From positions 330,142 through 394,141 of the forward strand of contig NZ_FQXG01000004.1 of NCBI RefSeq assembly GCF_900129905.1: a stretch of 64,000 bases of DNA, written 5' to 3'. A program made the position numbers and the translations under genes. How positions within the stretch are numbered: the stretch's first letter is position 1; every line of letters starts with the position of its first letter. Below the pieces are notes generated by a model that worked only from the letters and a program-made list of their open reading frames with translations, was not told where the DNA came from and ran no database searches. Of this stretch, positions 8,230-17,255 are shown one piece after another. The DNA is from Ferrimonas marina. GTDB lineage: Bacteria; Pseudomonadota; Gammaproteobacteria; Enterobacterales; Shewanellaceae.

Positions 8230-9582
8230 TCAGCCCGGCGCGCCCTGCGACTTCGTTGTCAGCCGCTGCCATTCCCGTCGCAGCAGCACAATTACCCCCA
8301 GCGACAGCACCAGGTTGGAGACAGGCACCGCCAGCCAGATCCCGGAAACCGACAGCAGCTTGGGCAACAGCCAGAGGAATGGCAGCTGGACCAGCATGTT
8401 GGCCAGGGTGATGGCGGTGGCCTTACGGGCCATCCCCAGGCTTTGAAACAGCACCCCTGCTGAGAAGATCAAACCGTCCAGGAACATCATCGACAGGTGC
8501 AGCCGCATCCCCAGCAAGGTGGCATCGAACAGTTCCCGGTCATCGCCGCCAAACAGATGGATGATCGGCCCCACCCACAGATTAACCACCAGCACCGCCA
8601 GCACCCCACTGCCGACCGCCACCCACAGCATGCGTTGCACAAACTGCTTCATCCGGGTCAGCTCGCCGGCACCATAGTGGTAGCTGATCAGCGGTTGGGT
8701 GCCGGAGGCGACCCCTTCCGCCAGCAGGTAATACAGGGTGGCGGTGTAGCCGACGATGGCAAAGGCCCCCACCAGCACCGCATCGGCGTAATGCAGGAAC
8801 AGCGCATTGTGCAGGGCAACAATAAAGCTGAAGTAGCTGTACATCAGCAGGCTGGACAGACCGATGGCGCAGCTGCGCAAACTCAGGCCCCAGTCCGGCG
8901 TCAGATCCCCCAGGCTCAACCGAGTCTGTGCCCGGGCACTGAAGAAGTGCGCCAGACCCATCGCCATCACCACCGCCTGAGATAACGCGGTGGCAATCGC
9001 CGCACCGGTTAGGCCCCAGCCCAGCAGGGCGACAAACAGCGCATCCAGCAGCACGTTGAGTACCGCGCCCACCGCAATCATGGCGGTAGCCCGGTTCGGG
9101 GCCTCGTCATTACGCACCATAAAGGGTAAGGCCATGCCCCCTAAGGCCAGGGGCACGGCATAAAAGAACACCCGCAGGTAATCCTGGGCATGAATCAGTG
9201 CCTCACCACTGGCGGATTGCCACAACAGCGCCTGCTCTCCCCACAGCCCCAGCAGGGTCATCCCTACCAGGCCCAGCAGCACAATCAGGACAAAGCCGTT
9301 GCCCAGGGCCCGGCGTGCCTGAGCCGGGCGCTTCTCGCCCCGGGCCAGTGAGCTCACCGCGCCGCTGCCCACCCCGATCATCATGCCGATGCCATAGAGC
9401 GCGCCTATCAGCGGCCAGGCCAGGTTGATCCCCGCCAATCCCTCGGCGCCAACGTAGCGGCCAATGAAGATCCCGTCGATCACCTGGTACAGGCCACTGA
9501 CCAACATGGCGGCCACGGTAGGGAGTACGTAGCGCCAGAATTGGCGATCCACGCTGCCTTGAGAGAGTTGGGTTTGCCCCAT
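8230..9582 (-). CDS. MATE family multidrug/toxin efflux transporter
   Basis: A 450-aa inner-membrane protein with about 12 helices and the MATE arrangement of two six-helix halves (LPTVAAMLVSGLYQVIDGIFIGRYVG in the first, a repeat near ISYHYGAG in the second). It exports drugs or metabolites using Na+ or H+. Start ATG 9582 has TGAGG upstream; ATG 9594 is an alternative. A 15-bp palindrome 20 nt upstream is identical in half-sites to one in front of the neighbouring MarR gene, so this pump is probably repressed by that regulator. The natural inducer is unknown. Confidence 0.9.
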   Translation of the reverse strand: MGQTQLSQGSVDRQFWRYVLPTVAAMLVSGLYQVIDGIFIGRYVGAEGLAGINLAWPLIGALYGIGMMIGVGSGAVSSLARGEKRPAQARRALGNGFVLIVLLGLVGMTLLGLWGEQALLWQSASGEALIHAQDYLRVFFYAVPLALGGMALPFMVRNDEAPNRATAMIAVGAVLNVLLDALFVALLGWGLTGAAIATALSQAVVMAMGLAHFFSARAQTRLSLGDLTPDWGLSLRSCAIGLSSLLMYSYFSFIVALHNALFLHYADAVLVGAFAIVGYTATLYYLLAEGVASGTQPLISYHYGAGELTRMKQFVQRMLWVAVGSGVLAVLVVNLWVGPIIHLFGGDDRELFDATLLGMRLHLSMMFLDGLIFSAGVLFQSLGMARKATAITLANMLVQLPFLWLLPKLLSVSGIWLAVPVSNLVLSLGVIVLLRREWQRLTTKSQGAPG

Positions 9583-9602
9583 CGTCGACCTCATCAAACT
9601 CG

Positions 9603-9617
9603 GTTAGAGTCTCTAAC
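9603..9617. promoter_or_regulatory. MarR operator candidate in front of the MATE gene
   Basis: GTTAGAGTCTCTAAC is a perfect 15-bp palindrome around a central T, of form GTTAG-N5-CTAAC. It lies between the marR stop and the MATE start, suggesting the pump has its own controlled promoter. The same half-sites and spacing recur at 10073-10087. Confidence 0.7.
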
Positions 9618-9634
9618 TAATTAACCAAAAAAAC

Positions 9635-10060
9635 TCAGCGCTGGCCGGACTGGCTCTGTTGCACCATGCGCTGCAACAGGGTCGCCAATTGCTGATGCTC
9701 CGGCTCAGTCAGCCCCGCCAGCAACTCGCCGACAAAGCGGGCATAGGTTTCCCCGTCGCGGTTCAACAATGTCCGGCCGGACTCACTCAGTGACAGCAGG
9801 CTGGCACGGCCATCCTCGGGGCAGGCATTGCGCTGCAACAATCCCTTGGCCTGCAACCGTTTGACCATGCTGCTGGCCGTCGGCTTGCTGACCCGCATCT
9901 CCAGCGCCAGATCCGACAGCCGCACGCTACCCAGCTCCGCCAGGGTCTGCAGGTAATCGTATTCGCCGTAGCTCAGCGCCATGCCGGCATCTTGCGGCAA
10001 CTCGCGCCAACGACGGGTGATGTGGCGCTCCAGCGCCATCAGTGCGTGTTCCACCTTCAT
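9635..10060 (-). CDS. MarR family transcriptional regulator
   Basis: A 141-aa winged-helix repressor-type protein: dimerisation helices at both ends, recognition helix region VRLSDLALEMRVSKPTASSMVKRLQAKGLL and wing CPEDGRASLLSLSESG, all typical of MarR. I chose ATG 10060. A TTG at 10096 would extend the frame but would place the palindromic operator 10073-10087 inside the coding region. It sits immediately upstream of the MATE pump on the same strand and very likely controls both itself and the pump through the paired GTTAG-N5-CTAAC sites. Confidence 0.88.
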   Translation of the reverse strand: MKVEHALMALERHITRRWRELPQDAGMALSYGEYDYLQTLAELGSVRLSDLALEMRVSKPTASSMVKRLQAKGLLQRNACPEDGRASLLSLSESGRTLLNRDGETYARFVGELLAGLTEPEHQQLATLLQRMVQQSQSGQR

Positions 10061-10072
10061 ACCAGCAATTTT

Positions 10073-10087
10073 GTTAGACAGGCTAAC
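10073..10087. promoter_or_regulatory. MarR autoregulatory operator candidate
   Basis: GTTAGACAGGCTAAC, of form GTTAG-N5-CTAAC, lies 13 bp upstream of the marR ATG. Arms and spacing are identical to the site at 9603-9617 in front of the MATE gene, while the central five bases differ, as expected for a dimeric repressor reading the arms. Confidence 0.7.
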
Positions 10088-10103
10088 CAAATGCAAGCGC
10101 TGC

Positions 10104-10703
10104 TCACCAGTCCAGTCCCTGTTGGGCTTTAATGCCGGCCTCGAAGGCGTGCTTAACCGGCGCGATCTCCGATACCGTATCCGCCATCTCCAGCAGACGG
10201 CGGTGACAGGCCCGGCCAGTGATCACCACGTGTTGGTGCGCAGGGCGGGCGGCAATGGCGTCACACACCTGCTCCAGGTCCAGGTAGTGGTAGCTGAGCA
10301 TGTAGGTGAGCTCATCCAGCAGCACCAAATCGACCTTGGGATCCGCCAGTTCGGCTCGGATCCCCTGCCAGACCCGCTCGGCGGCCTGGCTGTCACCCTG
10401 GCGATCCTGGGTGTTCCAGGTAAAGCCGGTCTTCATCACGTAAAAGGGCACACCCATCTGCTCCAGCACATTGCGCTCGCCGCAGGGCCATTCCCCCTTG
10501 ATAAACTGGGCCACCGCGCAGCGCTTGCCATGGCCTACCGCGCGCAGCACGGTGCCAAAGCCGGCGGTGGATTTGCCTTTGCCATTGCCGGTGAGCACCA
10601 GCAACACGCCACGCTCTTCGGTCGCTTGTGCCACCTTGGCATCGACCTGCTGCTTCAATCGCTGTTGTCGTGCCTTATGTTTATCGCTGTCTCTTTCAAC
10701 CAT
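10104..10703 (-). CDS. btuR: Cob(I)alamin adenosyltransferase, BtuR/CobO type
   Basis: Transfers the adenosyl group of ATP to cob(I)alamin. The 199-aa protein has the P-loop TGNGKGKST (residues 38-46), AQFIKGEW, the LVLLDELTYML Walker-B-like stretch and VITGRACHRRLLEMAD, all characteristic of BtuR/CobO, with length close to E. coli BtuR (196 aa). ATG 10703 is preceded by GGGATGG. It is structurally unrelated to the PduO-like enzyme at 5984-6523, so the genome has two routes to adenosylcobalamin. A 47-codon open frame starting with GTG behind a strong GGAGG ends 6 nt inside this gene (see findings). Confidence 0.92.
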   Translation of the reverse strand: MVERDSDKHKARQQRLKQQVDAKVAQATEERGVLLVLTGNGKGKSTAGFGTVLRAVGHGKRCAVAQFIKGEWPCGERNVLEQMGVPFYVMKTGFTWNTQDRQGDSQAAERVWQGIRAELADPKVDLVLLDELTYMLSYHYLDLEQVCDAIAARPAHQHVVITGRACHRRLLEMADTVSEIAPVKHAFEAGIKAQQGLDW

Positions 10704-10950
10704 GGGCCATCCCTGCTGTTCGTTGGCGGTTGTGCTGGAGCGGTAAGTGTGCAGCCAATGGCCCGCAGCGTCCAGACCCGACCCCAGCACCCCGGTATTG
10801 GTCTGTGACCGGGCAAGCAGTCGCAAGTGCTTGTTTCACATGGTCCACCTCCCTATGATGTGAAATAAGTGTTAACTGCACCATCCATCTCATTGCCAAG
10901 AGCTCTCACCCACAGAGGGCCATCCGTTGTTCATTCTTGAAGGGATCTCC

Positions 10951-13584
10951 ATGAACAAGACGCTGCTTGCCACTGCCACCCTGCTGCTGACCGCTTGCGG
11001 TTCCGGTGACGACCCAGCCCCAACGGCCCCACCGCCGGTCGAGCCGCCGCCAACCAATGCCGCCCCCCAGTGGCTGGTCGAGGGGCTTACTACCCAGGAA
11101 GATACCCCGCTGACCGTCAGCTTTGCGGAGCTGGTCCAGGACGGTGACGGTGATACGCTGAAGCTGACCATCGACCGCTGCGGTGAGGCCTGGGGCTGTG
11201 CCTTGGGCGACGACAGCCTGATCCTGACACCGGCGGAGAACTTCCATGGCGAGCAGTCACTGGAGCTGAGTGTCAGCGACGGCACCGACAACCTCAGCAC
11301 CACCCTGCTGCTCACCGTAGAGCCGGTCAACGATGCGCCTGTCTGGTTCGGGCTGCCAGAGGCCAGCTTGGTCTATGGCGAATCCTTAACCCTGGATTTA
11401 GCCCCCTACGCCAGCGATATCGAGGACGACGCCCTCAGCTACTCCCTGTCAAACTGCGCCGAGCAGCTCAGCTGTGCCCTGGATGGCACCGAGCTGACGA
11501 TCAGCGAGCCGGCTCGGGCCGGACGTACCTTCACGCTCACCCTCTCAGTCACTGATGGGACGGCCGACACCGAGATTGAGTGGCCGGTCGCTGTCGAGCG
11601 AGCCATCGCCGCTAATCTGGAGGGGGTCGAGTTCTTTCCCCCTTACAACGGCCTCAGTGGCGACAGCCAGGTCACTCTATCGCTGACCAGCGAGCAGCCG
11701 CTGGAGCAGATCGTCATCAACGGTGAGACCCTCAGCCTTACCGAGCAAAGCCAGTGGCAGCAGAGCTACCCGCTGGCACTGGGGGACACGGTGTTCGAGG
11801 TGGCGATCGAAACCGCCACCCACAGCCTGCCGCTGCAGCGCGTGGTGCGCTACGCCGGCGACATGCACCAGGGCAGCAGCGGTGTCGCCTTCCTGGATGA
11901 GCACACCCTGCTGGTGGACGACTATCGGGCCGATGCCCTGGTTATCTTCGATCTGGAGACTCAGGAAACCCGAGCCTATTCGGCCGAACACCTCACTGGG
12001 TTGAGCATCGAGCAGCTGGACTTCTATGCGCCACTCGACTCGGAGCGCATCTTGGCTTCGGTATGGGACTTTGACCAAAGCGTCTGGAAGCTGGTGGAGA
12101 TCAACCTGACCGACAAGACCAGCACCGAAATCCTCGACCTGGGCGATACGCCAGGACGGGCGGACCACCTGACCACTTCCGCCGATGGCGGCACCTTGTA
12201 CTTTATCCATAAAGGCTCTCGTCAGAACCCCGATACCATGGAGTGGGACGCATTCGAAGAGTTCTACCGCTACGAGCTGGCCGGCCAGAACCTGACCCTG
12301 TTGGCCGACACCGCCCAGGCAGCGGACGGTATCACCCTGAATTCGGTCAAGACGATGGTCCTGGATGAGGTCAATCAGCGCCTGCTGCTGGCCGACTGGG
12401 ACTGGGGTAGCGACCAGGGCCAGTTGTTGTCCCTGGCCCTCACCGGGGCTGACCAAGACCGCCTAACGACGCTCACCACCGCCAGCGACCCGGGATGCCT
12501 CGATTTTGCCAGCAGGGAGGTCAATTACAGCTCGCCCATCCGCGATGGCGTCTGGTACCTGGTGATGCAGAACGAGCGCTGGGCCACCCATCAGCTGCCG
12601 CTGGATACCCTGTGCCTGAGTGAACACCACCGGGTGCCTGAGTCGCTGTTCCTAAACGACGAGTCCCTGCAGGGGGTGGATGTGCACCCGACCAGTGGCG
12701 AGATAGTGCTGGGCTTCTACCCCGGCCCCCTGCTTTATCAGCCGACCACCGGCGAGTATCGCTCAGCGGAGGTCGAGGGCTTCAGCGGTGCGCCCTGGGG
12801 GATCCAGGAGCCCACGGCAGTGCACTACCACGCCGAGCAGCACCGGCTGGTGTATGGCGATGAGGATGTGTTGATGTCGTTGGACCTGCGCAGCGGCGAG
12901 TTGTCTGAGCTGGCCAGGCCCGGCGAGGATATCCTCAAGCTGGTATGGGACGAAGCCCGTCAGCGCTATTACCTGTACGATGAGTACGATGGCCTGCTCA
13001 GCTACGACCTGGCCCGCGGCGAGCTGGAGTACCTGGTGGCCTCCGATGCCGGCAGCTACTTCGGCCACCCGGCCCTGGGCGCTGACGGGCGGCTCTTCTT
13101 CATCGAGGACGAGGCATTAAAGGCGATCGATCTGGATACCCTGGCGATCACCGAGATCTCGGCGGAGGACCCCGCCTTCTCGCTGGACGACAACACCGCC
13201 CTGATGCTGGATATCGCCGGCCAGCGAGCCATCGTTGAGACCCAGGGACGCACTGGCAGCGCCTTTGTCGCCATCGACCTGGCCGACGGCAGTCGCTCAA
13301 CCCTGGTGCCCGAACAAAGGTTTGCCAGCAATGACTACCTGGCACTGAGCCCGGATGGGTCGGCCGTGTGGTATTACAGCTGGTCGGAAGACACCTTGAT
13401 GAGCCTGGAACTGGCCAGCCAAAGCACCACGCCGCTGCTGGCGCCCATCTCAGGCCACTACCAGTTTGGCGACCCCACCGGGATCCACCCGGTCAATGGC
13501 GACCTGGTCTGGCTGGCCGACGATGACTTTGGCGGCTTCTGGATGGTCAACCTCGCCACCGGTGAAAAGCTGTTGTATCGCTAA
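10951..13584 (+). CDS. Large surface/periplasmic lipoprotein with cadherin-like and beta-propeller domains
   Basis: An 877-aa protein with a lipoprotein signal: lipobox LTAC with C16 as the lipidated cysteine, followed by a proline-rich linker. Residues about 30-130 and 130-215 are two cadherin/VCBS-like beta-sandwich repeats (EDTPLTVSFAELVQDGDGD and VEPVNDAPVW motifs). From about residue 275 to the end come repeated blades with SADGGTLYFI, SPDGSAVWYY and similar strands, indicating a beta-propeller like those of YncE/TolB-type proteins. Function is unknown; binding to an extracellular ligand is a guess. Start ATG 10951 has AAGGGA upstream. It is monocistronic, with a terminator hairpin downstream. 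Confidence 0.85.
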   Translation: MNKTLLATATLLLTACGSGDDPAPTAPPPVEPPPTNAAPQWLVEGLTTQEDTPLTVSFAELVQDGDGDTLKLTIDRCGEAWGCALGDDSLILTPAENFHGEQSLELSVSDGTDNLSTTLLLTVEPVNDAPVWFGLPEASLVYGESLTLDLAPYASDIEDDALSYSLSNCAEQLSCALDGTELTISEPARAGRTFTLTLSVTDGTADTEIEWPVAVERAIAANLEGVEFFPPYNGLSGDSQVTLSLTSEQPLEQIVINGETLSLTEQSQWQQSYPLALGDTVFEVAIETATHSLPLQRVVRYAGDMHQGSSGVAFLDEHTLLVDDYRADALVIFDLETQETRAYSAEHLTGLSIEQLDFYAPLDSERILASVWDFDQSVWKLVEINLTDKTSTEILDLGDTPGRADHLTTSADGGTLYFIHKGSRQNPDTMEWDAFEEFYRYELAGQNLTLLADTAQAADGITLNSVKTMVLDEVNQRLLLADWDWGSDQGQLLSLALTGADQDRLTTLTTASDPGCLDFASREVNYSSPIRDGVWYLVMQNERWATHQLPLDTLCLSEHHRVPESLFLNDESLQGVDVHPTSGEIVLGFYPGPLLYQPTTGEYRSAEVEGFSGAPWGIQEPTAVHYHAEQHRLVYGDEDVLMSLDLRSGELSELARPGEDILKLVWDEARQRYYLYDEYDGLLSYDLARGELEYLVASDAGSYFGHPALGADGRLFFIEDEALKAIDLDTLAITEISAEDPAFSLDDNTALMLDIAGQRAIVETQGRTGSAFVAIDLADGSRSTLVPEQRFASNDYLALSPDGSAVWYYSWSEDTLMSLELASQSTTPLLAPISGHYQFGDPTGIHPVNGDLVWLADDDFGGFWMVNLATGEKLLYR

Positions 13585-13610
13585 GTGAGCGCAAGGCATT
13601 TGGTTGGATG

Positions 13611-13640
13611 ACGGCAGGCCCTCGGGCCTGCCGTTTGCTT
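13611..13640 (+). terminator. Terminator after the beta-propeller lipoprotein gene
   Basis: A perfect 10-bp GC-rich stem (CGGCAGGCCC 13612-13621 / GGGCCTGCCG 13624-13633), followed by TTTGCTTT on the plus strand. The T-run is interrupted. Confidence 0.55.
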
Positions 13641-13663
13641 TCGCGCCGCCAACTAGCGCAGCA

Positions 13664-15139
13664 CTAGCGCTGCACCAGTTGGCGCTCAATAAACGCGTCG
13701 GTACGCTGCAACAGGTAGGGGAAAAAGGGGTTCCACTGCTGACGCAACAACAGGGCCGAGGAGAAGGCCAGCACACCATATTCGCCGCGCACCGCCATGT
13801 TGCCCAGCTGGATATGCTCGCCATGGATTTCACCGTTGCCCAGCACCGGATCCTCCGCTGGCATCGGCATCGAGATGTGCGACAACGAGTGCACTGTGTC
13901 CGGCCAGTGCCAGGGCAGTGTCTCCACCCTCCCCTCCTGCCAGTCTCGCGCCTGCACTTGGGTCAGTGCCTTGCCGCTGGCGGCAAACTGATTCTCCACC
14001 ACCGTCACACCGGGCAATGGCGCATAGCGCTCCAGCAGGCCGATGGGGTCCTGGCGCAACAGGCTATGGCTGGCCAGACGGCGATTGATATCAAACAGCA
14101 CCAGCTCATCATCACCGCGACGGCGCTGCAGCAGGTGCAGATCCAGCACCGCCGACGGGGTCACCGTGGCGTCGGTGAGTGACTGGAAGGAGAGCACCGG
14201 CGGCATCATCGCCCGCTGTGGCTCACTCAGGCTGGCCAACAGGGCACGATTATGGCGCAGCAAACGATGCACCAGGTCGCCTCCATTGATAGCAAAGGAG
14301 TTGTACTTGAAGGGGTGATACTCGGGGATCACCGAGTTCCAGGCCAGCTTATCCAGGCCCAGCAGGTGCCCCAACCGGGACTGCCAGCGAGCGGCAGCGG
14401 CCGCCGCCGTCACCCCGATGGCCGGTGAGACAAACACCATGGCATCGAATGGCGCAGCCTCGCCATCCCGGATCCTGCGCATTGATAGCTCCAGTGCCAG
14501 CGGTGCCCCGGTGGAGTAACCCACCACGATCAGGGGCTTGTCCGGGTGCTGGGCAGCCAGGTGATCCGCTGCCAACTCCACCGCCGAGGTCAGGTCTTGC
14601 CACTCCAGCTCCACCAGTGCCGATGGCAGGGTGCCATGGCCCGGCAGGCGCAATCCCAGCACATGGCTGTGGGGGGCAAAATGGTTGGCAAAGTGCGCCA
14701 CACTGTAGGGGGAGTCGGTCAGCCCATGCAGCAACAACAGGGCATACTCCGCCTCAGGATTGGGCCACTCGTAGCTGCGATTGCCTGCTCCGCCCCATCG
14801 TGCCGGGTCAGACAGGCTGCCGTGCTGGTAGCGATTAAGCCGGTCGGCGGGGTCATCACTGAGGGTCAGCGCCGCCAGCTCATCAAACACCCGCTGCTCC
14901 TGCTTGAGGTAGTCATCAAAGCTCGGGGCAGGTTCGCGGTGGGAGTAGTCTTCATTCAAAAAGGTATCGTGCCACGGCGAGAGCGCCGGTTTTTGCTGAA
15001 ACCACAGCACCACGGTGCCGATGACCGGCAGCAGCGCCCCCAGCAGCACCCAGCCCAGCGGTCGCAGCCAACGATAGCGTCGGCGCGAAGACACCCTGTC
15101 CTTGCTCGAGTGCGATGGGCTATCCGGTTTGTGCGGCAT
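13664..15139 (-). CDS. Membrane-anchored alpha/beta hydrolase
   Basis: A 491-aa serine hydrolase with an N-terminal basic stretch and one membrane helix (about residues 28-48), so the catalytic domain is probably periplasmic. Visible catalytic elements are LLLHGLTDSPYS (oxyanion region), the nucleophile elbow GYSTG, an acidic residue around LTDATVTPSA, and a late histidine in the DTVHSLSHISMP region. The substrate cannot be deduced; family members include lipases and esterases. It is preceded by a 209-bp gap without a recognisable gene. Confidence 0.82.
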   Translation of the reverse strand: MPHKPDSPSHSSKDRVSSRRRYRWLRPLGWVLLGALLPVIGTVVLWFQQKPALSPWHDTFLNEDYSHREPAPSFDDYLKQEQRVFDELAALTLSDDPADRLNRYQHGSLSDPARWGGAGNRSYEWPNPEAEYALLLLHGLTDSPYSVAHFANHFAPHSHVLGLRLPGHGTLPSALVELEWQDLTSAVELAADHLAAQHPDKPLIVVGYSTGAPLALELSMRRIRDGEAAPFDAMVFVSPAIGVTAAAAAARWQSRLGHLLGLDKLAWNSVIPEYHPFKYNSFAINGGDLVHRLLRHNRALLASLSEPQRAMMPPVLSFQSLTDATVTPSAVLDLHLLQRRRGDDELVLFDINRRLASHSLLRQDPIGLLERYAPLPGVTVVENQFAASGKALTQVQARDWQEGRVETLPWHWPDTVHSLSHISMPMPAEDPVLGNGEIHGEHIQLGNMAVRGEYGVLAFSSALLLRQQWNPFFPYLLQRTDAFIERQLVQR

Positions 15140-15348
15140 GATCTGTCCTTGCGTGGCGGTGAGTGGTAACAGGCCCGATTATTGTCCTGCCGATCCGCCA
15201 AGCGCATCAGCTGGCATCGGGTTGGCCTTGCTGGCACTGATCTTCCCATTCAGGCTAGCAAAAACAAGGGCTCAGCACGCCAAAGGGGGGATCTGGACTG
15301 GTCTCTGCACCAGAGCGGGCTGCGGATAGCCTAAGATTGCGCCGAGGT

Positions 15349-15897
15349 TTAGCTTGGTTGCCGGGGTGTCTCGCCCTGCATCATCAGCGCCACCAGCCGT
15401 TCGATGCGGGCATTGGTCAGCTGACGGTAGTCAAAGTAGGGGCAGAGGATCACCCCATGGTTGGGGCTCACCGCAAACTGACCGTCCAGCCAGGTCAAGG
15501 GGATCCCCGCCTGCGCGGCAACCTCGCTGCCATAACCCCGCCCCATCAGGATCTGCCAGCAGGGCTCTGCCGGTTGAGCAACGGGGGGTGAATAGAGCAG
15601 TGCCGTTTCACTGCCGGGCTGCAGCAGCTGGGCATCCCGGTATTGCTGCCAGCGCTGTCGACCCTGGCCGGCCTCGAACAGGCTTTGGGGCAGCTGATGC
15701 ACCAGCTTGGCGTAGACGCTGAACACCTTGCGCCAGCCGTTGCCACAGGCCTGACCGATGGCGGCAATCTCGCCGTTGGTCAGCGCCATCACCCCGTCGG
15801 GCTGATCAAAGGGGGCCAGTGCCGGACGGTTACCGATGTGCACCCGCAGCCGGGCGTCGGCGCAGCCCAGCCCCACCGTCCCCGCCCAGCTAGGCAT
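15349..15897 (-). CDS. Conserved hypothetical protein, DUF6942-like
   Basis: A 182-aa cytoplasmic-looking protein without signal peptide or membrane helices. Segments VHIGNRPALAPFDQPDGVMALTNGEIAAIG, NGWRKVFSVYAKL and CPYFDYRQLTNARIERLVALM resemble a conserved Shewanella/Vibrio family I recall as DUF6942; no function is known to me. Its ATG overlaps the last 8 bp of the upstream DUF2920 gene, so the two are an operon with probable translational coupling. Confidence 0.7.
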   Translation of the reverse strand: MPSWAGTVGLGCADARLRVHIGNRPALAPFDQPDGVMALTNGEIAAIGQACGNGWRKVFSVYAKLVHQLPQSLFEAGQGRQRWQQYRDAQLLQPGSETALLYSPPVAQPAEPCWQILMGRGYGSEVAAQAGIPLTWLDGQFAVSPNHGVILCPYFDYRQLTNARIERLVALMMQGETPRQPS

Positions 15898-17110
15898 GCG
15901 CCGGCTCCATTTCCATCATTGCTTTGCCCTCCACCGAGGCCTGCTCTACCGACGCCTTTATCGGCTGCGCCTCGAGATCGAAACAGTAGCGCTGGTCGCC
16001 GTGAACGTAGCGGATCGGCTGCGCGGTCTCGGTCAACCTTGGCTTAACCCGCAGGGCCGGGTAGTGCCGCTGGAAGAACTGCAGCATCGACAGCCCCAAA
16101 CCGTGGGTAAAGGATTTGATGTAGCTGCCATCGACCTCTTTCTCGCTAACCAGCTGGAGCGTGACCTTAAAGCCCGCGGCCTGCATCTCACGCACCATCT
16201 TCTGCTTACAAGCGGTGTTGGCGATGCCATCCTGGCTGGCGTGGATGCAGACGTATTCGGTAACGGTACCGCCCTGTTGCGCCATCTGCTGGATCTGTTC
16301 GGCGGCAAAACCGCGGATCGCCAACCGACTGTCGGTCAGGCTGTTAGGCAGGCCAGGAGTCAGGGTCCAGGGAGACTTTACGCACAGCTGGGCATGGATA
16401 AGCTCGTGCAGCTTCATACCAAACTCCGCCTTGCCCAGCTCCTTGCCCACCAGGTAGACCAGGTTGGGCTCGGCCCAGGAGGAGTTATCCAACACCGCCC
16501 GGCACAGCCCCGGGGCCAGCTTGGTCGCCAGGTTAGCCAGGTAGCCGCCATAGGAGGAACCCACCAGCACCACGTCTTCGGCATCTAACTGATAGCGCGC
16601 CAGGACGGTGCGCACCGCATTGATCACATCCAACGCCGCCAGCACGCCGAAGTTCTGGTAATCCCCGTTAGGCGGCAGCAAGGTTGCCGGGATGGTCACC
16701 GCCCGGCGTTGCTGCTGACACAACTGGGCCAATAGGCTCGAGTCCTGGTCCCAGCGCCCAGCCGGACGTCCGCCCATCGCCTGGATCATGGCGCTGAGTA
16801 CCGCCAGGTCACGGGGCTCGGCGTTGATCTGGGCGCCAACCGCTGGGCGTGAGCGGTAGCAGTGGTACTCCACCAACATACTGGTGACACCGTGCTGTTC
16901 AGCCACCTTACGGCAAAAGACTTCCGGGTAATCACTGAGATCCGCGCCAAACCCCGGCAGGTAAACCACCAGGGCCTGGCCGGGTTTCGGATTGAATACA
17001 CGAGCCTCGCAATGGCGCTGGGTCGCCTCGGGGCTCAGCTCAAACTCACCATTGGAGGCGATGGAAAGGGTGTCGACATTCATAACAGTACTCGGTGTCA
17101 GTCGGGGCAT
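15890..17110 (-). CDS. DUF2920 family alpha/beta-hydrolase-like protein
   Basis: A 406-aa protein with VVYLPGFGADLSDYPEVF, LVEYHCYRSRPAVGAQIN, NGDYQNFGVLAALDVINAV and a nucleophile-like GSSYGG elbow, features I associate with DUF2920. In Campylobacter that family lies in flagellin glycosylation loci. Nothing in this neighbourhood involves flagella, so the role here is open. An in-frame ATG at 17083 is an alternative start; neither start has a strong ribosome site (AGAG before 17110, GAG before 17083). Confidence 0.75.
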   Translation of the reverse strand: MPRLTPSTVMNVDTLSIASNGEFELSPEATQRHCEARVFNPKPGQALVVYLPGFGADLSDYPEVFCRKVAEQHGVTSMLVEYHCYRSRPAVGAQINAEPRDLAVLSAMIQAMGGRPAGRWDQDSSLLAQLCQQQRRAVTIPATLLPPNGDYQNFGVLAALDVINAVRTVLARYQLDAEDVVLVGSSYGGYLANLATKLAPGLCRAVLDNSSWAEPNLVYLVGKELGKAEFGMKLHELIHAQLCVKSPWTLTPGLPNSLTDSRLAIRGFAAEQIQQMAQQGGTVTEYVCIHASQDGIANTACKQKMVREMQAAGFKVTLQLVSEKEVDGSYIKSFTHGLGLSMLQFFQRHYPALRVKPRLTETAQPIRYVHGDQRYCFDLEAQPIKASVEQASVEGKAMMEMEPAHA

Positions 17111-17226
17111 CGTTGCTCTATAACGGCCATAATCCCCTCATCTGTAGCCCTGACGGCGGTTAGCAGCCACAAAGAGGCGCAAAGTCACAGCAAAAACGCG
17201 ACGGGATTAAGGCTTGGCAGCCCAGC

Positions 17227-17255
17227 TTGGCTCCGCTAGGATAGACGTCTATACG
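17227..17255 (+). promoter_or_regulatory. metH promoter
   Basis: TTGGCT (17227-17232) and TATACG (17250-17255) are separated by exactly 17 bp, a reasonable sigma-70 promoter 50 nt upstream of the metH start. A MetJ-type box covers the spacer end and the -10 region. Confidence 0.55.

Noticed and set aside
9635..10096. Longer MarR start at TTG 10096
   Set aside because: The palindromic operator 10073-10087 would fall in the coding sequence; ATG 10060 fits better.
10704..10880. Cobalamin riboswitch in the btuR leader
   Set aside because: CATAGGGAGGTGG and a few G-rich segments vaguely recall the B12 element, but the conserved core seen in front of btuB is absent and the segments do not pair as required.
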